Assembly: GCA_963971285.1 (NCBI GenBank)
Contig: OZ020255.1
Span: forward strand, 19,933,046-19,997,045
Source: Astropecten irregularis
Taxonomy: Eukaryota > Echinodermata > Asteroidea > Paxillosida > Astropectinidae
Length of the DNA: 64,000 nucleotides
Reading direction: 5' to 3'
Shown one piece after another: positions 1-14,300 of the stretch. The notes below the pieces were generated by a model. The model did not search any database. It worked only from the letters and a program-made list of their open reading frames with translations, and was not told the DNA's origin. The position numbers were made by a program, and so were the translations under genes. Within the stretch, counting starts at the first letter, position 1. The number at the start of each line of letters is the position of its first letter.

Positions 1-1394
1 TTAAGGGTGCTGATGTGACTAAAACATATTGATGAAGTCAGCATGTTATGCTCTTTAGGGCATTAAGAATCTTTTTGTGATTTTTGTTTCTTTGTTTGCT
101 TTAATTTCTGGGTTGTTTACATTTGGTTTATTTGCTTATATAGTTTTGTTTGTTTGTTTTTATTGAAGGGGTTTTTTTTTTATCTTTTGGTTCTAACGAC
201 CAACACGGGACGATCGACTCGAGTGCAGAAAGCTGCTATACCGTAGCTGCTGTTGTTGTTGCTAATAATGTTGTTGCTGCTGTTGCTGCTTCTGTTGTTA
301 TCACATAAATTCAACTCAACAGCAACACGTTCTGTAAAGGTGAGACCTCTTGCGGCGCCATGAGTACAGTCTGTGCAAGCAATCGAAATGGGCGTCCAAG
401 TTCCGTTCGGCTCCGTGTATACCACGCAGCCGGAAGCCAGCCACTTACTTTGGACTGGAACTGTACCTTTCAGCTTTCTGAAGCGTGGGACTTGGTTCTG
501 GTTAATGGCCTTTCTCGATCTACTTACATGTTATCGTTGAGGTCACTTATCTCTATAGTTACCCCCCTTAAAATATATCTATGTAAAACCATCATGGAGG
601 AGGAAAGTTGCTCCTAGCTTCTCCAACCATCCAATGGTCTGGTTATCTCCGCTTTAATCCTACCCGCCAGAAAACGGATCAGCCGCGAAATGCAATGATT
701 CACAGGCCGGATTCTCCGCACCGTAACTCCGGAGCGCACGAGTTCGCCGCCCGGTGCCGTGACTAGAGTCCAGGCCCCCGGTATCAAAATCATATCGACT
801 CAGCTCAGTTCCGTCCCATGTACGAGGCGTAAGTCAAGGACACGCCGTCAAAACACGTGTCTTCCACCGCCGGGCCGTAATGAAAATCAATGGGTGCTGA
901 CGGAGAGGTCCTAGCAATGCGATGTGGCAATCATTATATACGATGTGAACAGAACAAGCTGGAAAAGCCATCGAGGAGGCAATCGCTATCAATATTCATT
1001 ATTTCAACAAGAGATCTGAGTGGAAATAGTGCATGCATCCTGTGTAGACACTTAAAGCTATGACCTCTTTGACATTTTGATTCAGGCACTTTCATCAAGT
1101 GCAACATTGCCAAGTTACCCTTTATGGAACATTCTCCATACAGGGTCCCTCGAGCAATCTAGGCAGAACATTCCTGAATCTGTCAAAATCCAACACTGTG
1201 TCGTTTCACTTTGTCAAACTGTCTAAACCTTCTGGCTAAAGAACTTTTGATGCCTCAATTTGCCCAAGTCCTACACCACACAAAGAGCATTCGGCTTGTT
1301 CGTTGAAATTAAAGCCAAGCTCAAGCTCGGTCAGCTAGGTTCACCATGAATAAAGAAGTGGTGTCTCTAGTTGTCTCTCCAGACCTCAAACCAT

Positions 1395-1560
1395 CAAGGG
1401 GTTGATTTCACAAAACTTACCGTAACCTACTATCAATCGTAGGACTTGTGATGCATTACAGCCCCACGTAGATTTCGAAGGATACGATGGGTTATCCTTC
1501 GTATCTCGAGTTACGATCGATCGTATAGGGCTCCGTATATCGACCTAGGGTCCACCAACG
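1395..1560. repeat. Palindrome-rich fold-back remnant
   Basis: It starts with GGTTGATTTCACAAAACTTA and contains nested inverted words (GAAGGATA with TATCCTTC; ACGATCGATCGT). The opening resembles 37595-37690 and 50650-50820, which also carry GATTTCAC..AAG and GATTAATCTTA-type words, suggesting a decayed family. Confidence 0.4.
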
Positions 1561-2313
1561 GTACAAACTATGGGTGGTGGCTTAGGTCACAATCTCAATA
1601 TCAGTGTTTTATTACATGTATTATGAAAGGCATGATGCAAATTAATTATCTGCTACGCAATGATTCACAAAGATCTGAAATGTTTAGCTTTAACTCATTT
1701 GGCTCCAATCATTGATGTCTCCAATGGTTGAAGTTGGCATAATCAAACAAATTTACTGATCGCTTTGTAACCACGCGTTGGTGCATGCACCATAACTTAT
1801 CTGAAGCCTACAAGAAATACAAACATGGAGCTATTATTCATAGCTCCGTAATCCAAGCCTAGTTAATCGTCAATTTTTCATTTCAAGAAGTACACGAACC
1901 ATGCATGCAATAACGGCAAGCTTAGTTTGGCTACAAAACCAAAAGCTCATAACCATAGTCTCTTCAAACTTTGCAAAACTTTTCAACGTGTGCGTATGCA
2001 ATTAATTATGTGAGAGCATTTACCCAGTGGTCCGTACTAAAAATAAAGACGGTGCTGCAACGTGGGGCACCATTTCAAATTGAGGGCGCTGTTGTAACAT
2101 GAGGGCGCTAATGCAACAAGAGGATTTAGGAGGAATGCCCAGTCGGTCTTTTAAAGGTGGCAACGAAGTGATACAAACATAGCTGCACATCTGACCCTTA
2201 GGATTTCGTTGTCAATTAAAGTACCCAATTATTATGAATAATAGGTAGCCCTATACATTTATCGAGGAAGGACGGATGGTTGACAAAAAAAGACGTTCAA
2301 AAAAATGGAAATA

Positions 2314-2482
2314 GGGGCGATTCGAAACTAGTGCGCCGAAATGTTTGCAACACGTTGACTAACCACAATGCGCGAAATCTGTCGACCCTTCCCAGATGCG
2401 CGCGCATTGGGTCGACAAAATCCACGCATTGTGATTGGCCAGCGCATTGTAAACTCTTGGGGCGCCCTATTTGAAATCGCCC
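2314..2482. mobile_element. ~165-bp fold-back element, copy 1
   Basis: Left arm GGGCGATTCGAAAC..GTGCGCC and right arm GGCGCC..TTGAAATCGCCC are inverted; inner parts (TTTGCAACACGTTGACTAACC, GATTGGCCAGCGCATTGTAAAC) also pair. Same family as 4683-4845. Confidence 0.65.
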
Positions 2483-4682
2483 ATATTAAGGGAAACCGTT
2501 CCATAACACAGATCAGTGTAAATATACGCACTCTTGCGGTGACATGAATATCATGCTTTGCAATAAATATGGGAATTTCTGATTTTTATTGAAACAGTAT
2601 AAATGTATTAACCTGGAACGAATGTGGAGAGGGAATCTTATCAGTGACAAAGCAAGGAATGGTAATAATTAAAGTTGCATGGATCGAGGAATTCAGTATC
2701 GCATTAAAGGCGCCGTTGCAGGTTCAGTGGTCAGCCTAGACTACCGACGAAAAGGCAGAGAGAGAGCAGACAGAAGATTGCAGTTGATTTGGTTTTGTTT
2801 AGTGCATCTTTCAGCGTGCACTAATTACAAGCATTCCTGTCGTAGCTCGGTTATGCCGTATGATTATGAGTCGTTGATATGAAAATTAGCGCTCGTGCAA
2901 AGCCAATTGTTTCCACATGACTGCCTTATAGAAATTGAGATCACACTATTATAGCCCCTGTATACATACAGTGTCATGTCACGCAAAATGACGTTGCATG
3001 GAAAATCAGCCTATTTCAAATGTAATGGCTTTGTTTTGGTCAAATTCTGACTCGTTTGAAAGGGGGGCAAGTTGTCGTTTCATATCTATCCTGGATGGTT
3101 GCTTATAACAGTCGACTTGAAAATTGTTTCTCTATAATTTATGCAAAATGCTATTGGGCCATCAACGACAGGAGCGTGCAAGAAACGGAGTGTTTCACAC
3201 AGTTTCCGGGCCCAGCCTGGCCAGACTTACAGAGGGCTCCGACAATATTTTTTTGAATGATGATGCGTGAAAAACATGAAGGCGAGACCAGCAATGATTA
3301 AGGTAATCCCAAGCGTAAAATGTTGGCAGAAGGCGGGGTTTATACAAGACATCCGTCCCGTATCATTTCCCAGATAACCACGAGGCAAGGGCTGATATTT
3401 GGTCTCACCCGGCTGCGATTAATATAGACAAAAATTAATAATTTATATCATATGCTTATATTAACACAACTAGCTCGAAGTTAGATTGTGAAAATTTGAT
3501 ATTTATATACATCATAAATTAAACACCAAACAAATTAAAATATGCATACCTCTTCATCCATTCGGGAAATAGAATAATGAAGCTAAAGCTACTAAGCTTT
3601 GTAATAAACTTGTAGTCCTTTTGTGTAACTTTGATTGCTGCAAGTGCAATCAGCTGGTGAAATGTTTTTATTTTAAGATTTCAAAATGCGCCTATCTCGT
3701 AAATTGATGACGGCATATTGGGGGCACTATTTCACAGAAGTATTGGTTGGAATTTTTTTTGAGTAGCGAGCTTTTGGACGGAAATTAAGCAGTGACTTTT
3801 GGTCCTTATACCGAGCATGCAATGTAGCTTTAGGCAGCGCTATTATACCCAATCGGTACCAGAATCTGTATAATACTTCGTGTCGTATATAATGAAACAG
3901 CTGAAACTGTGGAGTTTGGTTTTTTGTTCTGTTCATTATTCTCTCTGTACACGAATCGCTCCCTGGGTAATTCCTCAAGCAACCTTGATTTTGACACCCG
4001 ATAGATTGTAACCAATATCCATGATGGGTGTTCCAGGAGGAAATTAATGTGATACTGAAATCACACCATCAATATACTGTTCTCTTTTTTTCGAATGCGA
4101 GCGGCGTTGCCGTTTGGCGACATCACGATTCAGTGGTTCCCTGGAAGATCTTATCGCGGTAGGTGGTGAGGGTAGAGGAAGAAAACAAAATAATCAATTT
4201 GGCACCGAGTATTCATGTGCCAGCTTCCCCGGCCAAATTGCTATACCAACATGGAAAAAGGTATTGGTATAATACTATAAATAAAGCTTTGTAACTTGGT
4301 ATACACGCAGATATAGTCCAAATCATTAATAAAACGACAATCGAAAAAAAAATGCACATAATTAGATACATCCGTGTCATTTCATGGTGGCAGTGAGGAT
4401 TAATATAACTATATTAACCAAAGCAATATAACACATGCCAATTTGCCCTTTAACATTAAAGCTGCACGAGCCCACGTTTTCGGTGAAATACTCCTACAAT
4501 CATTCAAGGTTTCTTAGGTTACGGAATTTCAAGTCAGAGATCGGATGAGACTCAATTCAACCGTAAATGGTATCGCAAGAGAACAATAAACAAGATATGA
4601 TTTCGTCTCGCCACGCACACATTCAGAATAATTGTGTGTGGATGAGTTGACGGATTTTCTCCAGCATTTGTATAATTATTTG

Positions 4683-4845
4683 GTTGATTCTAAACCGTGC
4701 GCCACCAAGAGTTTGCAACGCGTTCACCAATCACAATTCACGGAATCTGTCCATCAATGCGCGTCTGGAAAGGGTCGACACCACGCACTGTGATTGGCTA
4801 CCGTGTGCGTTGCAAACTTTTGGTGGCGCTCTGTTTTGAATCGAC
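4683..4845. mobile_element. ~165-bp fold-back element, copy 2
   Basis: GTGCGCCACCAAGAGTTTGC at the left pairs with GCAAACTTTTGGTGGCGC at the right; the arms extend with a GATTC/GAATC end. Order and internal words (CCAATCACAATTC, GGGTCGACA) match the element at 2314. Confidence 0.7.
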
Positions 4846-5206
4846 GGATCTCAACTGCACGGCTTTACCAACTTACCAATGACCAAGAGCTAGGATTAAC
4901 TGCAGCACGCACCAGCATTCTGCCACATGGTGGCGCGTCTTTAACCTGTAGGAGAAATAAAAAACGGAAAGAGCGGTTGTTATTCAATGTTAGGTTTGGT
5001 GTGAATGTCCCCAGAATGATGGACTGTACTCGATGTGACTTAAAGCTTCTGTGCCTCATTCTTTTATTACTCATTACTTAGCGAGTCCGTGGGATGAATC
5101 CATCAAATTCACATGGGGTGTTTTGTTTACTTTGCCATACCGAGAATAGTTAAGGTTAAACATTTCTTACATTTTCCATCTTCCGCATGCCCATCTCGAA
5201 ATAGAT

Positions 5207-5235
5207 ATTGGGGATCACTCTGAGTGATCCCCAAT
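5207..5235. repeat. Perfect 14-bp hairpin
   Basis: ATTGGGGATCACTC, one base, then its exact reverse complement. No neighbouring gene explains it; it could be the remnant of a fold-back element. Confidence 0.8.
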
Positions 5236-6207
5236 CAGCAATAGTTTAGTCAACATTTTTTTCATTCGTGCAAACAGGTTTAGTATGGAAATCCTTGATT
5301 TATGTAGATTAGCCTTTTCTTTCGTTTACTTTTCTATACACAAAGATTTGGGTTGCGGGTTTAAGTTGGGTTTTAGGTTTGGGTTTCATCGGAGATTTTT
5401 TTTTTTATAATTGACATTTCCATCACCACAGCTGAAAGTGTATAATGATTGTCGAGGAAAATGTAGCCAGTGCGGCGTACAAGGGGCGGTTCTTTTTGAC
5501 TTTTGAGAGGCGGTGAATTCTCTTTGAATTAGGCCTATAAGATGGCTTGTGTACATGGACTAGCATTACAAGTATAACTAAGTGCAGCAAAGGTGCATTA
5601 TTCAACTGTAAGCCCCGGACCGACACAAATCAATCACTTTCCCCCATAAGCTCAGGCATCTTGAACCGGCCGGCTCTCGGTCAACTTATGCGGGCTCCTG
5701 AAGCTCCGAGCCCCACGAAATAAAACGTCGAAAACAACTCCCGCCCTCCGATGGATTAGCAGGCAATAAATCACAGGATCTACGCTGGCTAAGACCCGCA
5801 GAATACCTAAACAGGATTGTGTGGTTTCAGATCTTTTGTATTAGGAAAAGGGAGCAAGTTCACTTGGACAACACAACAAAATGAAACTTCTCCCCATCCT
5901 CTATCTCCCTCTCCCTCTCCCTCTCTTGAAACACTGCTTTCACTGCATTCCAAGGTTTAAAAGCCTGGAAGGTGGATCAACTCTGAGCCAACAAACAAAG
6001 CCTTGGTAAAATTGGAATCAATACTTTGCCATCCATATAAAATCCTCGCTCTGACCTCGTGATTCTATTTACCCAGTTGGTCCTTGTACTTTCAAAGGAA
6101 AGTGTCGGGTAAAAGCAATCTTTCCAAACCGATGCGTCCCGCATAACCGTTACTAGTCTCCTGACATACAAAGTGGTAAAGCTAAGCGAGTATACGTCAG
6201 TAAATAA

Positions 6208-6338
6208 TGGGTGTATTCGTTTAGCTAACACGGGTCAGCCCTTACTGGGAATGGTCGTGTTATACTGCACAAAACAAGCGAGAGAATGGGGACGAAGTTG
6301 AATGGTGTCGACCCGGGTGAGCTAAACGAATGCACCCA
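6208..6338. mobile_element. 131-bp element with ~30-bp inverted ends
   Basis: TGGGTGTATTCGTTTAGCTA at the left and its inverted partner with GAGCTAAACGAATGCACCCA at the right are about 85 percent identical, followed inward by CGGGTC/GACCCG. No coding capacity and no clear target duplication. Confidence 0.6.
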
Positions 6339-9300
6339 ATGTGTAATGCGAGGCAGATTCTGTGCATTTCCACGGTGACGTCATCACTTTTTGTGCATCT
6401 TGCCACACTATTGGTCACATCATTGAAGCATAGAAAAATGGCACGTTTATGTTTGAGTGAAAGGTTCTACTAAGATTTTAGGAAGACATAAATCATCGGG
6501 AATTTCTTCGTATTAATGCTGGACTTGGGTGAGTCGAGGATTGTCGGTGCACGTGATATTTGATATTTGGACAGAAAGTCGACTTATATCCGTTTCGTAC
6601 TTTCTGCAGCACAAGATGTTTCTTCTTTAATCTTCTTTTTCCTGTTGTGACGAAAATTCGCGTCGCCTCGCAATTTGTATGGAGTAAGGTACTTTTACAG
6701 ATATTGCAGAAAAATAATAATACACGAGTATTTTGATGAAAACTGCACGTCTTCTGTAGCCCATGGTGTGTTTCGCACGTCGCGTACATATCGATCACTC
6801 GTTATGAATGTGGCATATAAGTTCGATATGAGAGCTAGTTTACATCAATCTGACTGCATAATATTTACAGTATGATAAGGGAGTGAAGTAGAAATATTAT
6901 AGGGGACAACATGAAGTTTCCTCGTGGCCATTACTATCCTTGGGGATAGTTAGACTTGAATGAACTTCACTCGCAACTCTCATTCCAAATGTAAATTTCT
7001 GCCTCGAGAAAAGACCAGGCGTTGGTTTATACTTTATGCGTTCGTGTGATGACGCAACAAGAGCCTCTTGGGTGACGTCCGCATTATTAACATCAACATT
7101 CTGTTCAAGGTTAACCGCTAAGGCCATCAACGTCGCAGTCAAAATAAATGAAAACATAAATAGAATACAGAATTATGAATCATTAATTTTGTCAGGAAGA
7201 AAATATTCAAAGTTGTGTGTATCGCTTGTTTGAAAGAAGCAGTTATTGAAAACCACTTCATTTAAATCGAAAGTTAATCATCGTTGGCCCAACCTTTGAA
7301 TCGGACATGAAAGAATGAAGTTTTAATTGGTTCGTAAAATCGGGACTTTTCTTTTTTATTTTGTTAAACAAACTTCTTCTTTTTTAACCTTTCGAGATGC
7401 TTTAGCTCTAGAAATTATTGTTACTATTATTATTCAATGATTTCGCCTACACACGGGAAATGAATGCATCTTTACAGCGAAACATGTAGCTTAACTTCTC
7501 TAATAGGCACTTTATCGCCGGGCTTTGAGTCAAAACGGAAACAGCTTCAGCCGGCACTACTCGCACGTGTTTCCTATTAAGACCAGTGACGTGAGGACCT
7601 TTATACAATAATATTATTTAGATTGTAAACACTCGCGAGCAACAAACATTTGTAAAATAAAAAATAAGTAGAGATTGTTTAAAACTTTGCCATGAACTTG
7701 TAGTTGTTGTTTCCTTTCTTTGTTCATTTTGTTTTGAAGACAACAATATTTAATCCTTAAAATATTATCCTTAGTCGCACTTCGTGTAGTAATGAAGAAA
7801 TGTTGGTAATTAAATGGTTTCATGCATGAACGAGCAGATATTGGAGCAGATAATTGAGGTTATATCCAAGGTTGCTATGCAAGCGTTTCAAGAAACAAGA
7901 CCTGCCCAAGGGAATCTTGGCCCTTTTCCCCTTGACTTTCTGTATTCAGTCAGAAGGCGCGAATGTAATTACCATTTGAACAACTTAATGTCTGAGAGAA
8001 TGCCCGTGGGAAGGAACAGGAAAATCTACGGACCACTTGGGCTGGCAGACGGTCTGACGAAGGGCCCTCGCCCTGGGACCGGGGCATTGCAGTTTTAACG
8101 GCTGGGCGATCCAGCCAGTTTTCCGCTCCACCAGGAGCGCTTGCGTTTCCTCATCATTTCCGCGAAGAGGGTTAAACAACCTTTGGTGTTCTGAGCTTCA
8201 TAAAGTGGTTTTTTTCGTTGGAAGAAAATTCTTTGTTTGTCTCTGTTTGGTATTTGTTTGATTAACTAGGATTAAGTCGTCGACTTGAAGAACAAAGGAA
8301 TACATTTCATTTAAGGTCGACGTTTCATCACCCCACCTCCTTAAATCAAACCTTACATCATTGTCTTTATACCAAGTAATAAGCAATTTTTCGGCCACAT
8401 CGAGAGCAGAAAAGGTCATAACTATGCGTCAATCTGTTTAAATCCAATGGACGGTTTTGTTCATTTATGTATTATTTTTAAAATCGACAACTTCATAGGC
8501 AGAATACAACCCAGCTGCAGTAAGTATTCAAGCAGAATGCCATCTCTATCCTCACGGTACATTAGTTTAATCCCGAATGGAGAGAAATGTGAAAAAAGCA
8601 CCACTATACCAATGGACCCACTGAACCCAATGGACTGGAACCCACAATCTGCAGACTGACCACTACGTCTTGATTACCACACAGCAAATGTGCCCCTACA
8701 TTGGTTCGGTGTTTACAAATACAATGATGTTATCCATCACCAACCATGGATCACCACCATGCATGCAAAGTCTCCCTCACGACAACATTTTACAGGGAGG
8801 ATTTTTCTATGCCCGGCCTGGGCAATCACAGCTGGAGAGATTTCCAACTTAAAGCTCCTGTACCGAGTACCATCTCAGGAGGCCCTTCTTAAAATCAGCA
8901 CGGCCCTCGCGACGACAGCTAATTACCCAACAGCCCCCTGCCGACGTGTGTCCCGGGACGTCCGGATGGGACCCCCTTCAGGGCACTCTTGAAGGACTCC
9001 GAGGGGCAATCTTTCTCTCTCTCTAGGACGAGTCTAGTGTGAGCTTATCCCCCACCGTAGTCTTGACGGCTCCCTCCTCCCTAGATTCTCTCGCGTGAAT
9101 AAGACCAAGTTCCAAAGCCGGAGGAAGCTTTTAAAGAGGAGTGTGGAGAGAACAGAACAAGAGGAGGAGAAATCTTGGAGTGTTTTTCACGGGACAATGA
9201 CGGCGTGAGAAACAAACATGTCCCCTTCAATTTGGACGTCGGTGGTGCCAGACCAGGGTGCGTGTCCCGCTAAAATGAAGTCTATATAAGAGAAGGTAAG

Positions 9301-10080
9301 AAGAGCGAGGACTGGACTTGAATTGTTAATGACTTTGTTTTTGTCTTTGCTATATATTTATATCAAGCGCTTGACTTGTCATCTTTTGTGCCGGTTCTTG
9401 CAGCGTAATACTGAACCCTCGAGTGGTTCTGTACTTCGAACGCCGCGTAATATCTTGTGGCCAATATCAGTATTTCCCTGGTGTAAATCAACAAAAGTTT
9501 TGTTTACATCCATTTTGTCCTTCTGACCATTTTGTAAAAATGCAACAACAACAACAACGACAACAACTTACAGCAACAACAAATACATGTAACGTGTATA
9601 GTGCCTATTTACACAGTGCAAAGAATGAAATCTGATGTCAACATTCCGTGCAAGCAAAGCTGTTATGATGTACATGTACCTTTGAAAATCATTTTTGCAC
9701 GTGCAATGCCTTATGCATGATATCGATCGAATGTATGCATGGGTCATTACCTGTCCTAATTGCATCCCAATCATTGGTCATATGTAGAGTGTATAGCCCC
9801 TAACAACCTGTCTCCTCCTTCCCAGTAACGTCAAGATGTGATGAGGATCGCGCCATGCTGCCTAGGGGTAATAACACGTGATGCTAAGCACCAAGACACG
9901 CCACTGTCGCAATGAGATGACTTGAGATTTTCACAGTTCATCAAAGGTGAGTGCATCCAGGATAACACCTATATGCCGGATGTGAAACGCCCTCTGGCGC
10001 TATGTTTTACTCATTTTCACCGGGACCTTTAGTCATTCGCCAGTGTTTTAATATAAAATAAAAAAAAAACCATAGTATAA

Positions 10081-10111
10081 CGGGTAACAGCAAATTGTTT
10101 GCTGTTACCCG
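10081..10111. repeat. Perfect 14-bp hairpin, 3-base loop
   Basis: CGGGTAACAGCAAA, TTG, then the exact reverse complement. It follows an A-run at 10060-10068. No gene nearby. Confidence 0.8.
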
Positions 10112-11326
10112 AACTGCTGCTGTTGTTGAACGTAACAACTTGACTTACTTGAGCATTAAAGTCTGACTGCATCAGCATTCCAGCCTTCGTGAATTGTACA
10201 CGTCAATCATGGGGGGTGGGGTGGGGGGAGGTGGCCATCTTTTTGGCATGGCAGTTCATTTTGCGTTTCACGAACGGTACCGCAGTGTACGACACGCGTT
10301 AATTTCAGACACTTCTAAGGTAATTGGTCAGAATGTTGATCATTACAGCGCGTTTTGTATAAAAAAAAAACTGAGAGCTTTGGCTATGGTTCGGAGGTAA
10401 ATGAAAACTGAAATTGAAGCTTCAGCTACAATGAAAAACAACAACCAGTATTTTTAGCTTTTGGCTGAAGGAGACGAAGAGCCGAAGCCAAGGTTAAGAG
10501 AAGGCCGACAGTCGCGACACCAACCAAGTGCCCAACTGATGTATGAGTTGAAGTTGAGGGTGGCCATCTTTGGTTCAAAACCTGCTATTTGTAGCAACTC
10601 TCCGTAGCCAGGTCGATGCGCCAAAAAAACAGCAAGTTAATGGCCAAAAGCTATCCGCTAACACAATTACAATCGGTGTTGGCTTTTGATTCACAGCTGG
10701 AGTAGCTAAAAAGCTTCATCATTAGAAAATACAAGAGGGGAAATGGGAAAATTTAATCATATTCCTCATGGTTTCCCTTGGAATGAAACATAACCAGATT
10801 ATTACCAAATGATACACCTCTTAAATTTGAACAATTATGAAATTTTAGTGGCCAACGCGAGATTGTAAGTAACAACTTACAAAACAAAACATGTTTATTG
10901 TGAAAATATGCCATGATTGAATGCCATTTTCGTATACTGACTGTTTTGAATAAAAAAAGAGGAAGCTGTTAAGTATCACTAGAGGGTGAAAGGGACAAGG
11001 ACGTGTATAAGACCCATGCAATCGCAGACAACTGACTGCCGAAAAGTGTAGACTCACACCCGATCATTACGAGTATCATGTTATTATCCTCGTTATAAAA
11101 TCTCTGTGAGGGGGAGGCGGGGGCATTTCAGTTTACGAGTCTTGCTGATGCCGTGACATTAGCAACATTACCCCCCCCCCCCTCCCCAACATTAAAATGT
11201 GTTGACTCTCTCCAGCCGAAAGTCGAAACTCAAAACCCTCCTGCCTCGGCGATACAATTTGTATCGATCCCTACACATTTGCCGGTGAAGAACTGTGTTT
11301 TTGTCTTCTCGTGGAAAACACCGTTA

Positions 11327-11350
11327 GTGTGTGTGTGTGTGTGTGTGTGT
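11327..11350. repeat. (GT)12 microsatellite
   Basis: Twelve uninterrupted GT units. Confidence 0.95.
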
Positions 11351-14300
11351 ACAGATGAGACGCACAGACAAGAAATTATCGAATTCCATTATTTTTTGAA
11401 AGGGGGTGGATCAAAGTTGCAGAGGAGGGAAGGGAGACAAATTTACTTCGAGGGGAAAAATTGTTGTATATGCGAGCAAGAGTTGCCTTGCTGTTAAGCC
11501 AGGATGTGATTGAGGGGATTTGGAGGGGCGCAAGTCAGTCTCGCAAGAATTCGTTGTAAATTGAGCAAATAACGGATTGGCGTTACCAACCGTCATGTTG
11601 ACGGTCTCTTATACGGGCGACTTCTATAGCGCGCCGGTTGCTAGTACTGCTGCCAAAAAAATGTGGGAAAAAGTCAAGGGTCAGCCGAATAACGGGCCCT
11701 GTACGGAAAGAAACAGCTCGGTCTTTTTCTGTCTTTCCTTTCCACGGTGTGCAAATCACTTCGCAGAGCTCGCATGACAAAGTACGCACACTTATCCTGT
11801 TGACATACCGAGATGGGGGAAGCGGGGGTTGTGAAGTTCTTCCTTCTCTTTCTCTCTCCATGTTTGCGCTGAGAAATTGAACGGCGCAAAATAGCACGGG
11901 TTAACGTGGTCTACGTGAGGAAAACGCAACGGTCTGTGTCTCTTTTATATCCGTCCAGAAGCTAGCTTCTTATATCGGAGTCCATTAAGTGTTGATTTAG
12001 AGCACTCTTACACAAGAGGGGCCGTCGGGTCGCGTGGTTCGGTCGCCTGAACTTTTAACGGCCCTACAGGGAAAAAATGTATATAATAATCTTCATAAGA
12101 AAGTTCTTGAGTTTTATTTGATGAGCGCGGAGAAGCAGAAAGGCGCGACTTGTTCCAGGAAGTTTGGAAAAGGCGGAAAGTTTCCGCGAGTTGTTGACAT
12201 GTGATGTTCTCCTCCACGTCTGACTAAGATGTAAGAATTAAGGGGAGGGGGTTGTAGAGAAAGTGTGATTCGTGACTTGCTTTACGGTAGACCAGCTCCT
12301 TCTGACTGTTGACTTGACATAAGTTACTTCCCCAACACTGGTCCAATCCGGAAACATGTATGAAACGCGCGTACAAATTGGACAATAAGAGCTAGGCGCT
12401 CTTTCGACGCCATATTTGGCCGTAAACAAAATTGTATCACATCCCTGTAATTAGAAATATGTAAATTGAGTTAAGTGTCCCGAAACGTTTAAAGGATTGA
12501 GTAGAATGATATATTTATAGGATTTTTCCTCTCTTTTTTGTGCTGCCTTGAACCTTTTAAAGATGGCGTCTGAACAGCCCCCTCGTTGGTCGAATAATGT
12601 TTAAGATACATTAAACGGTGTTAAACACATCTATTATCCTATACAAAAAGCAGCCATTCAAGCAGATTTTCGAGGTTATTCAGTCCCGCGAACACTTTGC
12701 AAGATATGGCTTTCACGATACGACTTGCTATTACCATGCGACACTCCTACAGTGTTTGGTACCGCTCTGTGGAACAATCTATGACAGGCTCCCAGTCTAA
12801 CGACCGACTGTTTCACTTTCAACCCAGTTTGACGATCGACCGAGCAAACCCTCCAACAAAAATCGGTTAAATTCCGACTCCGCCCGGAGCATGAACTTCA
12901 AGCAAAACTAAACCTTAAAGCTAACCATATAAAGATGTTTCTCCTTAAAAAGGTTGATTCTATTCCAGACGAAATGAATAAAATGGGAACAAATATGAAA
13001 CTATTGATTTGAAACGAAATCAACACAGGGTTTGAAATTCCAGCCACAGGCCATTGTGCCAGGGAGAAAGAAAAATGCATACCAAGCACGACTCGTAAAT
13101 TATATTGGTTAAATTACGTGTGTGAACGGATGGTTAGGTCCGTACGCGCCACTGGCATTCTAATGCGATTAGCGCATTAGACGGCGGGAACTAAGACGCA
13201 CAACTCATGAATAAAGAAAAGTTAAAGGGGGTTAGAGGGAAATTAGGTCAATGAACGTCTTGTGGACTGAGGCTCCCTGGTTCATACTTCCTGCCAATTG
13301 CAATGCAAAGCGTATTTGGGTTGCGTCACAATCAATACTCGCTGTTTGTTCCACCATTGTGACACAAGTATTTCATGAAGCGGGTTTAAGTGTATCTTCC
13401 AAGCACACATGGTAAATGCTGGGTATTTACTTTTTGCCGAATAGGAAATGTATTCCTTTTTGTCCGGCGCTAACGGGGGGGGGGGGCAGGGGTGCAAGCA
13501 AACGAGCGAACGAAACAAACAAAAGTTTGACGTCAAGTGCTATGCAACCACACACACATTTACCAGACTTCCAAATTGTGACATTATGTCTCACGAAGCA
13601 GCTTTTTTGGCGGGAAATGTATTACACAGAGTGCATTCTGTTTGATGGGAATTAACTTCAAGAAAAAGACAATTAAACAAGCCACTATTTATCACACGAT
13701 ACGAACGACCTTTTTTCATTGACATGCATTATGAATATTCATGAGCTTGGACATGTAGTTGGTCTATTCTTGAGAGCAACGCACGTGGAACATATTTTTC
13801 ATGTAGTCACATTTTTTTCTAGCTCGCTTCATAGAGTTTGGAACTCGCTAAACCAATCAATATACGACGGGATTCTAAACAGCCCGTGGGGAACTTTTAC
13901 AAGACTCATGTGGTTGACTGATTAATTGAATAAGACTCAACTTGGAGGTTTTGCACTGTGTACAACGACCTTGAAATGGAAAATGAAAATTAAATTCAAG
14001 CCAACATATTATCACACGTGGGGTAAAACCGAGGAGATCTTGTTATTGGCCAGTTGAGGGCGTGGTTCCGGGTGCCATCTTTGGGGTACAAGTCAGTCAA
14101 AATGATGATTTGAATGACGTAAATAAAAAAATCCAAACATGGCATCAAAAGGGTGCCGTCAGTAGTCCAATATCCACAGCATGTTTTGCTTATTGTACAG
14201 CAAATGTCTACCCCAACAACAAACACCAACAAAAACAACAACTCATCTCAAGCTACCAAAAGTAGTTGTTGGTTATCAGTGAGATGTGACAGCCATAACT

